In this document: in pieces, positions 1 through 10,022 of the stretch
Numbering within the stretch: the stretch's first letter is position 1
Layout of the letters: every line of letters starts with the position of its first letter
From: JBDTVS01 sp040007095
GTDB taxonomy: Bacteria > Acidobacteriota > Vicinamibacteria > Vicinamibacterales > CAVVIG01
DNA: 64,000 bases
Assembly (NCBI GenBank): GCA_040007095.1
Contig: JBDTVS010000192.1
Coordinates: 23,716 to 87,715 of the forward strand
Direction: 5' to 3'
Made by a program: the position numbers and the translations under genes
The notes under the pieces: model-generated
The model's database searches: none
What the model was told of the DNA's origin: nothing
Seen by the model: the letters and a program-made list of their open reading frames with translations, nothing else

Positions 1-2904
1 CAAGGGGCCACGCAGGCCTCCATTACCGGCATCGTTCGTGACACGTCTGGCGCCGTGCTGCCGGGCGTGACGGTCGAGGCATCGAGCGACGCGCTCATCG
101 AGAAAGTGCGCGGTGGCATCACGGACGGCACCGGGCGGTACCGGATCGCGGGCCTGCCGCCCGGCATGTACACGATGACGTTCACGCTCACCGGCTTCCG
201 CACGGTACGGCGGGAAGGACTGGCCCTGGCCGGATCGTTCGTGGCGACGGCTGACGTGAGCCTCCAGGTCGGCGCACTCGAGGAGACGATCACGGTGACG
301 GCGGAGACCCCCGTCGTGGACGTGTCGAGCGCGCAGCGCCAGCAGGTCATCAACAGCGACGTGATAGCCGCGATTCCGGCCAACCGCTCCTTCGAGAACC
401 TGGCCGCGCTCGTGCCCGGGATCCAGTTGGCCACCACCGCGCAGAATGTGGGCGGGATTCAAGGGCCCGTGCCGCCGTACTTTACGGGCCATGGCGGGAG
501 CAGCTTCGAAGGCCGGCTGCGCATCGACGGGATGACTACCGGCGGCTCCACTGGCGGCGTCTCGCTCATGGCCCTCGATACGGGCAATGCGGCCGAGGTC
601 ACGGTGAGCACGACCGGGGGGCTTGCCGACGCCGAAAACGGCGGAGCGGTATTCAACATCGTCCCGCGCACGGGAGGGAACACCTTCGCGGGCAATCTCT
701 TTCTCATGGGTGCGCGCGCCGGGATGCAGAGCGACAACTTCACTCAGGCGTTGAAGGATGCCGGCTTACGGTCTCCCTCAGAGCTGGATAAGATCTGGGA
801 CGCGAACTTTGGAATGGGGGGCCCGATCAAGCGGGATCGGCTGTGGTTCTTCGGGACCTTCCGCAGCACGGGCAGCTTCCTGTCCATCTCGGACACGTTC
901 TACAACAAGAACGCGGGCAATCCCAACCCGGCCTTCTGGTACTACGATCCGGATCTGAGCCGGCCCGTGCTCAATGACCAGAAGTGGCTGGACGAATCGC
1001 TGCGGCTGACGTGGCAGGCGACGCCGCGCAACAAGGTGACGGCCTTCTGGAACGAGCAGCAGCAGAGTCGCGGGCAGACGGGCGGGGGCAGCCCGACGGT
1101 GTCGCCCGAGGCGAGTGAAGGGACCAAGGTGCCGGCGATCCGGGTCTATCAGGCGCAGTGGACGGCGCCGGTGTCGAATCGCGTGCTGTTCGAGGCGGCG
1201 TTCTCGGGCTTGAACGCCCTCTACAGCCGGGAGAAGCCGGGGAACAACAAGAGTATCCCCTTTATCCAGGAGCAGACCGGGCCGGTCACGTTCGGGTCGC
1301 ACGAGTGGCGCCCCACTGTTTCCTTCACGCCGCGCGTGCGCGCGCACATGACGTATGTCACCGGGTCGCACAACATGAAGGTCGGCGTCGACCACTATAT
1401 GAACCACGCGATCCGCACGTGGTCCACCAACGACCTGAACCTGCGGTACCGCGTCCTCAACCGGGTGCCGAACCAGATCACGATGTTCGCCAGCGGCCAC
1501 AGCGAGGACGCCACCGTGCGAGGCGGCGCGATCTACGGCCAGGACCAGTGGACGGTGAAGCGGCTCACGTTCCAGGGTGGGCTGCGGTTCGACTATGGGA
1601 GCAGCAGCGTGCCGCAGCAGCAGGAGGGGCCGTCGCGGTTCTTCCCGGTGCCGATTGTGTTTCCGGCGCAGGAATTGGTAACGGGCTACAGGGACCTCAG
1701 CCTGCGGGGTGGGTTGGCGTGGGACGTGTTCGGCAACGGGAAGACGTCGGTGAAGGGGAGCGGTGGCAAGTACATCGACACCGTGCAGTGGGACGGCATC
1801 TACATCGACGCCAACCCGATGCGCGCGCTAATCAGCGGCGGGAGCCCGCCTACGGTGACCCGGTCGTGGACCGATCGCAACAGCGACTTCGTCCCGCAAT
1901 GCGACTTCCAGAACCCGCAGACCAACGGCGAGTGCGGGACGATGTCGAACGTGAACTTCGGCCAGGTCCAGACGCCCTCGAGCACCTTTGACCCCAGCAT
2001 CCTCGGCGGCTGGGGGATTCGCCCCCGCAACTACCAGATCAACGTCTCGGTACAGCAGCAGGTGTTCCCGCGTGTCTCGGTGGAGGTGGGTTACAACCAC
2101 CGGTGGTTCCCGCCGGCGACCTCGCCTGGATCAGCAGCCGGAGGGGACTTCACAGTCACCGACAACCGGGCGGTGACGCCCGCCGACTACGATCGGTTCA
2201 GCATCACGGCCCCGTCCGACCCGCGGCTGCCGGGCGGCGGCAACTACGTGATCAGCGACCTGACGAACATCTCGAACGCGGCCTTCGGAAAGACGGACAA
2301 CTTCGTCACGCTGGCCCGCAACTTCGGCGACTCTACGAACTACTGGCACGGCGTGGACATGAATATCAACGCACGGACGGCCAACGGGATCACCATGCAG
2401 GGCGGGACGAGCACGGGGCGCCGGGTGGTGGACAGCTGCAACCTGATCATCGACGATCCGAGCCGGCGGAACTGCGCCGTGAGGTATCCGTTCCAGACGG
2501 ATCTTCGGGGCCTGGCGTCCTACACGATCCCGCGGATCGACGTCCAGGTGGCGGGGACCTGGCAGAGCCGTCCGGGGCCGGAGCTCGTGGCCAACTGGGT
2601 CGTGCCGAATGCGGTGATCCAACCGTCTCTCGGGCGTCCGCTCTCCGGCGGCGCCGCCAACGTGACGGTCAACCTGCTGAATCCGGGCCAGGTGTACGGC
2701 GATCGGGTCAACGAGCTGGATCTGCGGGTCGCGAAGGTCGTGCGGTTCCGCAGGACGAACGCCATTGTCGGCGTCGACATCTACAACGTGACAAATTCGA
2801 GTGTCACCCTGACGTACAACTCCACCTACGGGACGACGTGGCTGCGGCCGACCTCCTTCATCGCTGCCCGGTGGATCAAGGTCACCGGTCAGTTCAACTT
2901 CTAG
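1..2904 (+). CDS. TonB-dependent receptor, Oar-like (5' truncated by window edge)
   Basis: Outer-membrane beta-barrel receptor for TonB-driven uptake of a large substrate that the sequence does not identify. The frame is open from base 1, so the signal peptide and true start lie outside the window. The first about 90 residues are a carboxypeptidase-regulatory-like beta-sandwich (GIVRDTSGAVLPGVTVEA, then TDGTGRYRI and LPPGMYTMTF). A plug region follows (VDVSSAQRQ, PANRSFENLAALVPGI, GGNTFAGNLF) and then a barrel of about 700 residues. The protein ends in Phe (QFNF), the usual terminal aromatic of proteins folded by BAM. The late motif LGRPLSGGAANVTVN recurs in the receptor at 43.4 kb, so the two are paralogues. 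The family is certain; the substrate is unknown. Confidence 0.93.
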   Translation, partial: QGATQASITGIVRDTSGAVLPGVTVEASSDALIEKVRGGITDGTGRYRIAGLPPGMYTMTFTLTGFRTVRREGLALAGSFVATADVSLQVGALEETITVTAETPVVDVSSAQRQQVINSDVIAAIPANRSFENLAALVPGIQLATTAQNVGGIQGPVPPYFTGHGGSSFEGRLRIDGMTTGGSTGGVSLMALDTGNAAEVTVSTTGGLADAENGGAVFNIVPRTGGNTFAGNLFLMGARAGMQSDNFTQALKDAGLRSPSELDKIWDANFGMGGPIKRDRLWFFGTFRSTGSFLSISDTFYNKNAGNPNPAFWYYDPDLSRPVLNDQKWLDESLRLTWQATPRNKVTAFWNEQQQSRGQTGGGSPTVSPEASEGTKVPAIRVYQAQWTAPVSNRVLFEAAFSGLNALYSREKPGNNKSIPFIQEQTGPVTFGSHEWRPTVSFTPRVRAHMTYVTGSHNMKVGVDHYMNHAIRTWSTNDLNLRYRVLNRVPNQITMFASGHSEDATVRGGAIYGQDQWTVKRLTFQGGLRFDYGSSSVPQQQEGPSRFFPVPIVFPAQELVTGYRDLSLRGGLAWDVFGNGKTSVKGSGGKYIDTVQWDGIYIDANPMRALISGGSPPTVTRSWTDRNSDFVPQCDFQNPQTNGECGTMSNVNFGQVQTPSSTFDPSILGGWGIRPRNYQINVSVQQQVFPRVSVEVGYNHRWFPPATSPGSAAGGDFTVTDNRAVTPADYDRFSITAPSDPRLPGGGNYVISDLTNISNAAFGKTDNFVTLARNFGDSTNYWHGVDMNINARTANGITMQGGTSTGRRVVDSCNLIIDDPSRRNCAVRYPFQTDLRGLASYTIPRIDVQVAGTWQSRPGPELVANWVVPNAVIQPSLGRPLSGGAANVTVNLLNPGQVYGDRVNELDLRVAKVVRFRRTNAIVGVDIYNVTNSSVTLTYNSTYGTTWLRPTSFIAARWIKVTGQFNF

Positions 2905-2976
2905 TTGAGAGATCGCGAACCCGCGCCACGAGTCTGGAGGACCGGCATCAAGACTGAGCCGGTCACCTTCCACGGC

Positions 2977-3003
2977 GCCGCCGGGCCGTCGAGTCCCGGC
3001 GGC
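2977..3003 (+). terminator. GC-rich stem-loop after the receptor gene
   Basis: A perfect 9-bp stem (GCCGCCGGG / CCCGGCGGC) with a 9-nt loop lies 73 nt after the receptor stop codon. No T-tract follows, so it could be an mRNA 3' stabiliser or a weak terminator rather than a classical intrinsic one. Confidence 0.35.
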
Positions 3004-3079
3004 TGCTCGCGTCCGAAGGCGCAACGGTTCCGCCTCGACGCGAGCTCGGCTTGCGGCTAGACTGGCCCAGCCAAGCGAG

Positions 3080-4582
3080 ATGGGTGCCCCTTGCGCCGGC
3101 CTGACGGCGGTCTTCCGAGTGGGCGTCTCGGCGTTGCTGCTCTGCCTCTCGGCCGCTCCCACCGTCTTCACCACCCAGGCCCTGCCACTCACCGGAGCGC
3201 GTCGATCGAACCTCCCGTACGTCGCCGTGAGATCGATTGTCGACGCGCTGCCACGGGATCGCATTCCGGCCGACTTGCGGTCGAAAACGCCTGCGGCGCG
3301 TGAGTCCGCCTGGCCGGACTGGGTCGCCGGCCGGGACCGGGACATCCGGGCGCGCCTCGCCCTGGGGGACGAGGACTCGATATTCAACCTCACGCTGTTC
3401 GGCACGACGTTCACGAACCAGCGACCGCTGACCGAACGCGATATCGCCGACACGGCCGACGGCCGGGCGATGCCGGACATCGTGCGGTTGCGCATCCGGG
3501 ACCTGATTCAGGGCCTGGCCACGCCCGGGACCAACGAGCGGCTCGACTTCGCGCGCGTGGTCGCCAGGCGACAGCCCATCGATCTGGCCGCGCCGGACGC
3601 AGAGCGGCGGCTCCGGGACTGGCTGGAAAAAGGCATCGCGCGGGTCGTGGCCGAATACGGCCGGCACGCCGACCTGGTGGACGGCCCCGCCAGCAGCGAT
3701 GCCGATCGGGCGACGCTCTTCCGCGACCGGGGATTGTCATCCGATACGTCCATCTTTCCGGGGTTCGGCATCGAGCAGACGCTCGCCGTCCTGATGGCCA
3801 ACTCACTGGTGGCCGCGGGCAGTGTCCATCGCGTTGCGATTGTCGGGCCGGGCCTTGACTTCGCCGACAAGCGCCAGGGATACGACTTCTACCCGGTGCA
3901 GACGATTCAGCCATTCGCCGTTATCGATTCGCTGATCAGGCTCGGTCTTGCATCGCCGGGCCAGATTCGCGTGACGACGTTCGATGTCAGTCCGAGGGTC
4001 AACCAGCACCTGGAGGGGGCGCGACAGCGGGCCGACGTGGGCGGCGCCTACCTGCTGAACTTGCCCCAACGGACGGATCTGTTCCGATGGAGCCCATATC
4101 TGGTCTCGTATTGGGCGAATCTCGGAGACCGGATCGGGACGGCGATCCCACCGGCCGCGGCGCCACCCGACACGGTGCCTGTGAAAATGCGCACCGTGCA
4201 CGTCCGTGCCGACATCGTGAAGGCCATCGTGCCCGATGACCTCAACATCGTCGTCCAGCGGCTGGACCCGTTGGCATCGGGCGATCTGTTCGACTTGATT
4301 ATCGCCACCAACGTGCTCGTCTACTACGATGTCTTCGAGCAGTCGCTGGCCCTCAGCAACGTCGGGACGATGTTGCGGCCTGGCGGACTGTTCCTGAGCA
4401 ATCAGGTCGTCCAGCCGCTTCCGTCCATCCCGATGGAGATGCTCGGGCACACGGACGTTCCGATGGAGCTCGCCGCGGCCTCGAACAATGGACGCCCGTC
4501 GAAACCGGTGGGCGATCGGTTCTTCTCCTATCGGCGTCTGTCATCGCCGGCGGTGAGCGGGGCGGCCGGGAGAAACCCGTGA
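3080..4582 (+). CDS. Methyltransferase-fold protein with N-terminal signal peptide
   Basis: A 500-residue protein I cannot assign to a named family. The C-terminal half has a class I SAM-methyltransferase layout: a motif-I-like strand and loop (VAIVGPGLDF, about residue 255), an acidic strand (TTFDVS), then FDLIIATNVLVYYD and the post-motif LRPGGLFLSNQ, which resembles CheR-type enzymes. The N-terminus (AVFRVGVSALLLCLSAAP) looks like a signal peptide or anchor, which is odd because SAM is cytoplasmic. The middle region (about 60-240) is charged and has no motif I recognise. It starts at ATG with a weak upstream AGCGAG. It stands alone after a receptor gene. The fold is likely; substrate and location are unknown. 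Confidence 0.75.
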   Translation: MGAPCAGLTAVFRVGVSALLLCLSAAPTVFTTQALPLTGARRSNLPYVAVRSIVDALPRDRIPADLRSKTPAARESAWPDWVAGRDRDIRARLALGDEDSIFNLTLFGTTFTNQRPLTERDIADTADGRAMPDIVRLRIRDLIQGLATPGTNERLDFARVVARRQPIDLAAPDAERRLRDWLEKGIARVVAEYGRHADLVDGPASSDADRATLFRDRGLSSDTSIFPGFGIEQTLAVLMANSLVAAGSVHRVAIVGPGLDFADKRQGYDFYPVQTIQPFAVIDSLIRLGLASPGQIRVTTFDVSPRVNQHLEGARQRADVGGAYLLNLPQRTDLFRWSPYLVSYWANLGDRIGTAIPPAAAPPDTVPVKMRTVHVRADIVKAIVPDDLNIVVQRLDPLASGDLFDLIIATNVLVYYDVFEQSLALSNVGTMLRPGGLFLSNQVVQPLPSIPMEMLGHTDVPMELAAASNNGRPSKPVGDRFFSYRRLSSPAVSGAAGRNP

Positions 4583-4701
4583 GCAGGACCAAAGGCACGT
4601 TCGGCCGCGATCTGTCCGGCGTCCGCCCCGGGCAGGTGGCAATCGTCTGCACTCTGCCCGGAGCGCTATTGTTTCGAGGATGTTTCGACGCGGGCTGTGG
4701 G

Positions 4702-5559
4702 CTACTTGATGTGGTGGGTCGATCGCTCGTTCTCGTTGCAGATGAATTCGATCATCTCCTGGTCCACCATGAGGCGGTGGTTCACGCGCACCGTGAAGGG
4801 CTTCGTGTACGCCTTGGGATCGTCGATCGTGATGTCAATCTCGAGTGTGCCGAAATTCGGACGGCGGAACCGCTCGGTCATCTTGAGTGATTCAGTGTAA
4901 GGGCTGCCGTTGACGTCCAGCCAGCCGGCCTTCTCGTCGCCGCGAAAATTCGTGGTCTCGACGACCAGCGTATCGCCCTCGAACCAGCCCCGCGAGTATC
5001 CGAACCACCACGGCACCGGATCGTTGTTCGGGGCGGGGCGCCCATCCAGATAAATATAGCGAAGACCGTAGTTCGATTCGTAGGTAATCAGCGCCAGATT
5101 CTTGGTCTGGACGATCTGCCGGGGCTGCGGGTGATTGTGGTACTGCATGAGGCCGATCGGAAGGCACCAGACATCCGGGTTGTCCTTGCTGTTGTCGGCC
5201 ATTCGCTTCTTCTTCAATTCGGCAGCCCAGGGCTGCAGCGGCAGCGCGTATCCTCGGCCGGCCACCTCGAAGAATTGGGACACGGGAAGCGCGTCCGGGG
5301 CGGGAGCGGGAGCCGCAGGGGCGGCGCCAGCGCCGGGTCCTGCGCCACGACCCCGCCCGCCAGCGGGCCTGAGCTCCCAGATGCCCGAGAAATCCACCTT
5401 GCCATCAGCTGTGCGCGGCGTCGGGCCGTCGAGAATGGGTTTGCCGTCCGGGGTTCGCGGAACTCCAGGCGTCGGGGACGAGGGCCACTGTGCGCCCATC
5501 GAAACGGATGTTGCGGCGGCTATCGCGAGCGCGACTATCATTCGAACCAGTATCTTCAT
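4702..5559 (-). CDS. Exported 'PDGKPDLSG' family protein of unknown function
   Basis: A 285-residue secreted protein with a clear signal peptide (MKILVRMIVALAIAAATSVSMGA). It begins at ATG 5559 behind AGGAGAT. The mature N-terminus carries two proline-rich repeats (TPGVPRTPDGKPI, GPTPRTADGKVDFSGIW), then a low-complexity Gly/Ala/Pro stretch. The C-terminal half has the family core: WCLPIGLMQ, IVQT, a GD(T)LVVETTNF strand, MTERFRRPNFGTLEI and EMIEFICNENE. Three other proteins in this window share the core. The family is common in Acidobacteriota and, as far as I know, has no assigned function. The core looks like an all-beta domain, and no catalytic site is obvious. Confidence 0.85.
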   Translation of the reverse strand: MKILVRMIVALAIAAATSVSMGAQWPSSPTPGVPRTPDGKPILDGPTPRTADGKVDFSGIWELRPAGGRGRGAGPGAGAAPAAPAPAPDALPVSQFFEVAGRGYALPLQPWAAELKKKRMADNSKDNPDVWCLPIGLMQYHNHPQPRQIVQTKNLALITYESNYGLRYIYLDGRPAPNNDPVPWWFGYSRGWFEGDTLVVETTNFRGDEKAGWLDVNGSPYTESLKMTERFRRPNFGTLEIDITIDDPKAYTKPFTVRVNHRLMVDQEMIEFICNENERSTHHIK

Positions 5560-5699
5560 TCAGATCTCCTCGCCAGAGTCTCACGGCAGCCCGTTGGTCC
5601 CTCACAACGAAAACTGCTCGCGCCTTCTGGCCGGATCAGAAAGCCGTGATCAGGTCGAACGATTATAGGCGGGGTCGAAGCCGGGGCCAGACCTCCGGC

Positions 5700-8600
5700 T
5701 CAGAACGAGTATTTCAGGGCGAGCTGCACCAGGCGGGGCGGCGCGGCGCGCACGATCTGGCCGAACGTCGAACTGCTGACGTTGCCGTCCACGGAGCCGG
5801 CGCCGTAGAACTGCGCCGTATTGAACACGTTGAACATTTCCAGACGGAACTGCACGGCCTGTCCCTTCCCCAACGCCACGCGCTTCAGCAGCGTCAGGTC
5901 GGTGTTGATGATGCCCGGTCCGTAGAAGAATCGACGCGGGGCATTGCCCAGCTGGCCATCCGGTGGAATCGAGAAGCACGCGGTATTGAACGCGTCGCCC
6001 TTGGCGGGATCATGATTGATCTTCAGGTCGCAGCCAGGAGTGTAGTCCGGCGTATCGAGCCCATGGTTGTTGACTCCGTTCCCAAAAGTGCCGAGCAGCG
6101 ACGAGTCGGTGTCGTTGTAGAGCGTGACCGGGAATCCGCTGCTGAGTCGCGTGATCCCGGCAATGGCCCACCCCGTCGTCCAGCCATTCTGCCTGTGGAA
6201 CACGCGCTCGAACGGCAGGTCGACGTTATAGCTCGCGATGAAATTGTGCCGCACGTCGAACGCCGACGGGGCCCAGGTGGCCTCCGGATCGAACGGGTTG
6301 ATCTGTTCTCCGATGAACGACGACGTGTCCATCGACTTGGCCAGCGTGTAGCCGAGCAGGAATCCGGCATGCGGACCGGTGTAGCGCAGGTCCGCCTCGA
6401 AGGCGTTGTACAGCGAGCGCCCGATGGTGCGCTGCGCCGTGATGCTGCCGAAATTCGGCGCAAACGGTCGTGTGCCGTTGATCACCGTGCCATCGGCCCT
6501 GGTGAAGACGCCGTTTTCAGAGAAGGGTCCACACGTCGCGCTGCCCGGCGCGACCTGGCTCTCCTGGCTCACACTCAGGCAGAGCGCAGGGTCGCCCGGG
6601 TTGGTGGGTTGGACGACGAGGATGTTGCGCCCCTGGCTGCCGACATAACTCAGGGTCATCACCAGTCCCATGCCCAGCTGCCGGTCAATCGAGAGCATGT
6701 AGTTGCGCGTGAACGGTACGTCGTTGTCGTGGTAGTAGTACGGGTCGCCGTTGATCGGGAGCAGCCGCGACCAGTCGACAGACGTGCCCGGCTTGCTGGG
6801 CGAAGCGTCGAGCGGCGCCGGCGTGTGCGGGAACGGCTGACCGTTGATCGTGCCGTCGGCCGCGGTGATGAACGGTGTGTCGAACAGCGGCGGCGCCGGG
6901 CTCAGGTAGTTCTCGCCGTACGGCGGGATGCTGTACATGATGCCCGCCGAGAGTCCGGGAATCGCGGTGTAGAAGATCCCGAAACTCGAGCGGATGCTGC
7001 TCTGTCCGTCGCTGCCGAACAACGTTTTCAGCACGCCGTCCGAGAACGACGGGACGTAGGCGATGCCCACGCGCGGCGAAAACTTGTGGCGCGCCGGTGA
7101 CAACGTCCGCGGAATCCCATCGTCCCCCGGGTAGACGAATCCAGCGGGTCCGGTCGGATAGACCACCGACTGCCGCCCTGGGATGAAGGTCTGGATCTGA
7201 TTGTACTTGTCGTACCACGGCTCCATGAAGTCATACCGCAGGCCGTAATTCAGCGTGACGTTCGGCCGGACGCGCCAGCTGTCCTGTCCGAACGCGCCGG
7301 CGTACCTGTTGCGGATGAAGAACGGCGTGCCGGCCGCCTGGATGTAGCCGCTCGGTGCGCCGAGCAGGAAGTCCGCGAAATCCGAGCCGGTCTCCGTGCC
7401 TTGAAACGAGAACGTCCCGTTGAACTGCGCGTTGGGATCGATGTCGACCTGCGCGTACTGGATCTCTCCGCCGCCGCGGAAGGTATGCGTTCCCACGACC
7501 TTCGACACGTTGTCGCTGAAGTGGTAGGTGTTGTTCGCCTGATTCACGTTGGTGGTCGTCACGCCGAACACGAACTTCTCGAACGCCACGTTCTCGACGC
7601 CTTCAAACTGCGGCGCCTGGACGACGATGCCTGGCGTGCCGGGGCCGGTGACGAAGCCCTGCGACGCAATCGGGACGCCGAGGCCGCCCTTCGGCGCGCC
7701 GATGTCGTTGATGTTCCGCATGTAGCTGAAGTGGAACTCGTTGACCAGGCCGGAACCGAGCACGTTGTTGCTGCCGACCGCCAGGAGCTGCGCGCGCCCG
7801 ATGGTCAAGGCGTCGAACCCCGGCACGTTCGCGCCGCCCTGCGCGCCAGGATAGGGGTTGTCCAGCCGGTAGTCGTCGACAAAGTAGTACGCAGACAGCA
7901 GTCCGAGCCGGCTGTTCCCGTCGATGCGGATCGACCCCTTGTCGTCACGCACGGTCTGCGGGAACGCGCCGGTGGAAAAGGCGCCGGCGCCCGTATTGGG
8001 CGTCGGGATGTATTGGAGCAGCTTCTGCGCCGGCGCCGACCACGCCCGCGTGGGAATCATCGCGTTCGGCAGCACGCAGGCGGCCGAGCTCGTGCAGCCG
8101 GGCACGTAGTACGGCTCTCCGGCCGACACGGGGTAGCCCAGGCGCTGCGACAGCAAACTCGCGAAGTAGGGGCCGTTGACCGTGCCATTGAGCGCGCTCG
8201 GGTCGAGCGAGAAATTACCGGCCCGCTCGGCCAGCGTCGGCACGGGGATGAGGCCTGTCTCGATGCCTTGGGTCGTGCGCGTGCCCTGATAGTCGGCGAA
8301 GAAGAATACCTTGCCCTTCTTCACCGGCCCGCCAACCGTTCCCCCCGGCTGCTGCTGTTTGAACTCCGCGCGTTCCGGCGAGAAGTAGTTCTTCTTGTCG
8401 AGCGCCGTGTTGCGGACGAAGTCGAACGCGCTCCCGTGAAACACATCGCTGCCCGACTTGGTGATCACGCTGACGATGCCGCCGTTGTAGTTGCCGTACT
8501 GCGGATCGAAATTGCTGGTGAGGACGCGAAACTGATCGACCGAGTCGAGGTTGGGCACCACGGACGTGCCGCCGTTCATGCGCTCCTGAACGTCGCTGCC

Positions 8601-9314
8601 GTTGACGAGGAAGCTATTGGCCGACTCGCGCTGGCCGCTGATCGACAGATTGCCGGGATTGAGCTGCCCCGACGGCGCCACGGCGCCGGTCACGCCCGCC
8701 ATGATGATCGAGTCGGACTGCATGGTCGTGACCGGAATCACGCCCGGTTGGATGGCGAGCAGGTCCGTGAAGCTCCGGCCGTTGAGCGACAGGGTCGTCA
8801 TCGTCGCGGCCGCCACGACCTCGCCGATCTGCGTCGAGGTGGTTTCGACGTGCACGGAGGTGGCCGTGACGGTGACCGTCTCGCTCTGCCCGCCCACTTC
8901 GAGGGTCGCGTCGATCTGCAGTCGGCTGTTGATATCCACTGCCACCCCTGTGCGCTTCAACGGCTTGAAGCCATCGAGCGTGACGGTCAGGTCGTAGCGC
9001 CCCACCGGGACGTTCGGAAACGAGTACACGCCCTGTCCGTCTGTCACCACGGTGGTTTGGTTGCCGAGCGTCGTGTTCGTAAGCGTGACGGTGGCGCCTG
9101 GAATCACGGCGGCGCTCGCGTCCTTGACCGTGCCGCTCAAGCTGCCGCCGGCCTGCGCGTAGCTGGTCGTTGACCATCCGATGCACGCGATCGCGACAAT
9201 CGCTGACGAGCCGAGCCACCGGGCGCCATTGCGGAGATGCGTCACACGCGCTCGCGGGGCGGCGCCGCCGCCGAGCGCCTTGACGAGCCGATGGAACCAA
9301 CAGAGTCCCGACAT
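5700..9314 (-). CDS. TonB-dependent receptor, Oar-like (long, divergent type)
   Basis: A 1204-residue outer-membrane receptor. I chose ATG 9314 (MSGLCWFH) because AGGAG lies about 10 nt upstream; an upstream in-frame start at 9416 has no such site. A long n-region precedes the signal segment (SSAIVAIACIGWSTTSYAQA). The carboxypeptidase-regulatory domain follows (SLSGTVKDASAAVIPGATV), then the plug (VSVITKSGSDVFHGSAFDF) and the barrel, which ends in LALKYSF. It differs from the other receptors here: it has the NTALDKKNYF and GGTVGGPVKKGKVFFFADYQG motifs and lacks the NFxPDCDLLNP motif. It is about 200 residues longer and belongs to a separate subgroup. An AT-rich leader lies upstream. Confidence 0.92.
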   Translation of the reverse strand: MSGLCWFHRLVKALGGGAAPRARVTHLRNGARWLGSSAIVAIACIGWSTTSYAQAGGSLSGTVKDASAAVIPGATVTLTNTTLGNQTTVVTDGQGVYSFPNVPVGRYDLTVTLDGFKPLKRTGVAVDINSRLQIDATLEVGGQSETVTVTATSVHVETTSTQIGEVVAAATMTTLSLNGRSFTDLLAIQPGVIPVTTMQSDSIIMAGVTGAVAPSGQLNPGNLSISGQRESANSFLVNGSDVQERMNGGTSVVPNLDSVDQFRVLTSNFDPQYGNYNGGIVSVITKSGSDVFHGSAFDFVRNTALDKKNYFSPERAEFKQQQPGGTVGGPVKKGKVFFFADYQGTRTTQGIETGLIPVPTLAERAGNFSLDPSALNGTVNGPYFASLLSQRLGYPVSAGEPYYVPGCTSSAACVLPNAMIPTRAWSAPAQKLLQYIPTPNTGAGAFSTGAFPQTVRDDKGSIRIDGNSRLGLLSAYYFVDDYRLDNPYPGAQGGANVPGFDALTIGRAQLLAVGSNNVLGSGLVNEFHFSYMRNINDIGAPKGGLGVPIASQGFVTGPGTPGIVVQAPQFEGVENVAFEKFVFGVTTTNVNQANNTYHFSDNVSKVVGTHTFRGGGEIQYAQVDIDPNAQFNGTFSFQGTETGSDFADFLLGAPSGYIQAAGTPFFIRNRYAGAFGQDSWRVRPNVTLNYGLRYDFMEPWYDKYNQIQTFIPGRQSVVYPTGPAGFVYPGDDGIPRTLSPARHKFSPRVGIAYVPSFSDGVLKTLFGSDGQSSIRSSFGIFYTAIPGLSAGIMYSIPPYGENYLSPAPPLFDTPFITAADGTINGQPFPHTPAPLDASPSKPGTSVDWSRLLPINGDPYYYHDNDVPFTRNYMLSIDRQLGMGLVMTLSYVGSQGRNILVVQPTNPGDPALCLSVSQESQVAPGSATCGPFSENGVFTRADGTVINGTRPFAPNFGSITAQRTIGRSLYNAFEADLRYTGPHAGFLLGYTLAKSMDTSSFIGEQINPFDPEATWAPSAFDVRHNFIASYNVDLPFERVFHRQNGWTTGWAIAGITRLSSGFPVTLYNDTDSSLLGTFGNGVNNHGLDTPDYTPGCDLKINHDPAKGDAFNTACFSIPPDGQLGNAPRRFFYGPGIINTDLTLLKRVALGKGQAVQFRLEMFNVFNTAQFYGAGSVDGNVSSSTFGQIVRAAPPRLVQLALKYSF

Positions 9315-9416
9315 GTAGATGTGCTCCTGATGACTAACCAACGGGTCGGGCGACGTGAATGGCGCACGCCACAAACAATCGACGAGCGCTCGCACGCGAG
9401 GAAGACCGAATGACAC

Positions 9417-9710
9417 ACGCTGAGTGCAACGCGGTCAGAATATGTCGCGTGATGGAGCATCGATTCTTAAGAGTTGATGAACTTTTCTTCAGAAGAAACC
9501 GCCGAGCGTGCGATCGCACGCGATCATCAATGACCGCAGTCGTTTGCCCGTGAAAGTGACTCGCAAGCAGCCGATGAATACTTACTCTCCTGAAACAGAA
9601 TTCTTACGTATCTGATTCAGTGTGTTGTCAAACAAGCAAGTATTGATAAGTAAAGTGTAGAGGTTTTGAGATGTATCGTCGCCTCGTAGCAAGGCTCCCC
9701 AAGAGGTCAG
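9417..9710. other. AT-rich intergenic leader
   Basis: A gene-free stretch between a receptor gene (minus strand) and an ammonium-transporter remnant. From about 9460 to 9680 it is much richer in A/T than its surroundings. On the minus strand it contains a perfect TTGACA (9626-9631), but no good -10 hexamer lies 16-18 nt away; TAAGAA is at 19 nt. It probably carries the receptor's promoter and long 5' UTR. I see no gene in it. Confidence 0.4.
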
Positions 9711-9860
9711 TCACATGGCAGGGATCCCTTCGTCTTCGGGATACGCGAGCATGCCGAACTCGGGCATGTCCAGACCTTCGAGCTCGGCCTCTTGGCTGGG
9801 GCGCATCGAGCGAATGGCGTTCACGACCTCGAACACGATGAAGGTTCCAGGCACAAAGGA
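9711..9860 (-). pseudogene. Ammonium-transporter C-terminal remnant
   Basis: The last about 49 codons of this frame (ending GLDMPEFGMLAYPEDEGIPAM, stop at 9711) match the end of an Amt/AmtB protein: a final membrane helix (TFIVFEVVNAI) followed by the cytoplasmic tail with the GLDxxEFGxxAY signature. The intact transporter at 30.1 kb ends in the related GLDITQHGEEAYVH. The frame upstream of this segment is antisense to the TIR gene and does not resemble a transporter, so only a 3' stub of the gene is left. Confidence 0.6.
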
Positions 9861-10022
9861 AATCGCTCTCTCTGTTTCCGTCTCGACGGTTCGGTCAGTA
9901 CACCGGGACCGGCAACCGCCTTGTGGCCCAAACAGCAAGCGAGGCCTGGTCTGGACGCATGGCCGCCAGATGATCGAAGAACACCACGGCTGGTCTAGAA
10001 TCTCCTCACAAGGGCCACCGCC

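Noticed and set aside
9603..9631. TTGACA at 9626-9631 (minus) as the receptor promoter
   Set aside because: No acceptable -10 hexamer at 16-18 nt; the match to one element alone is weak evidence.
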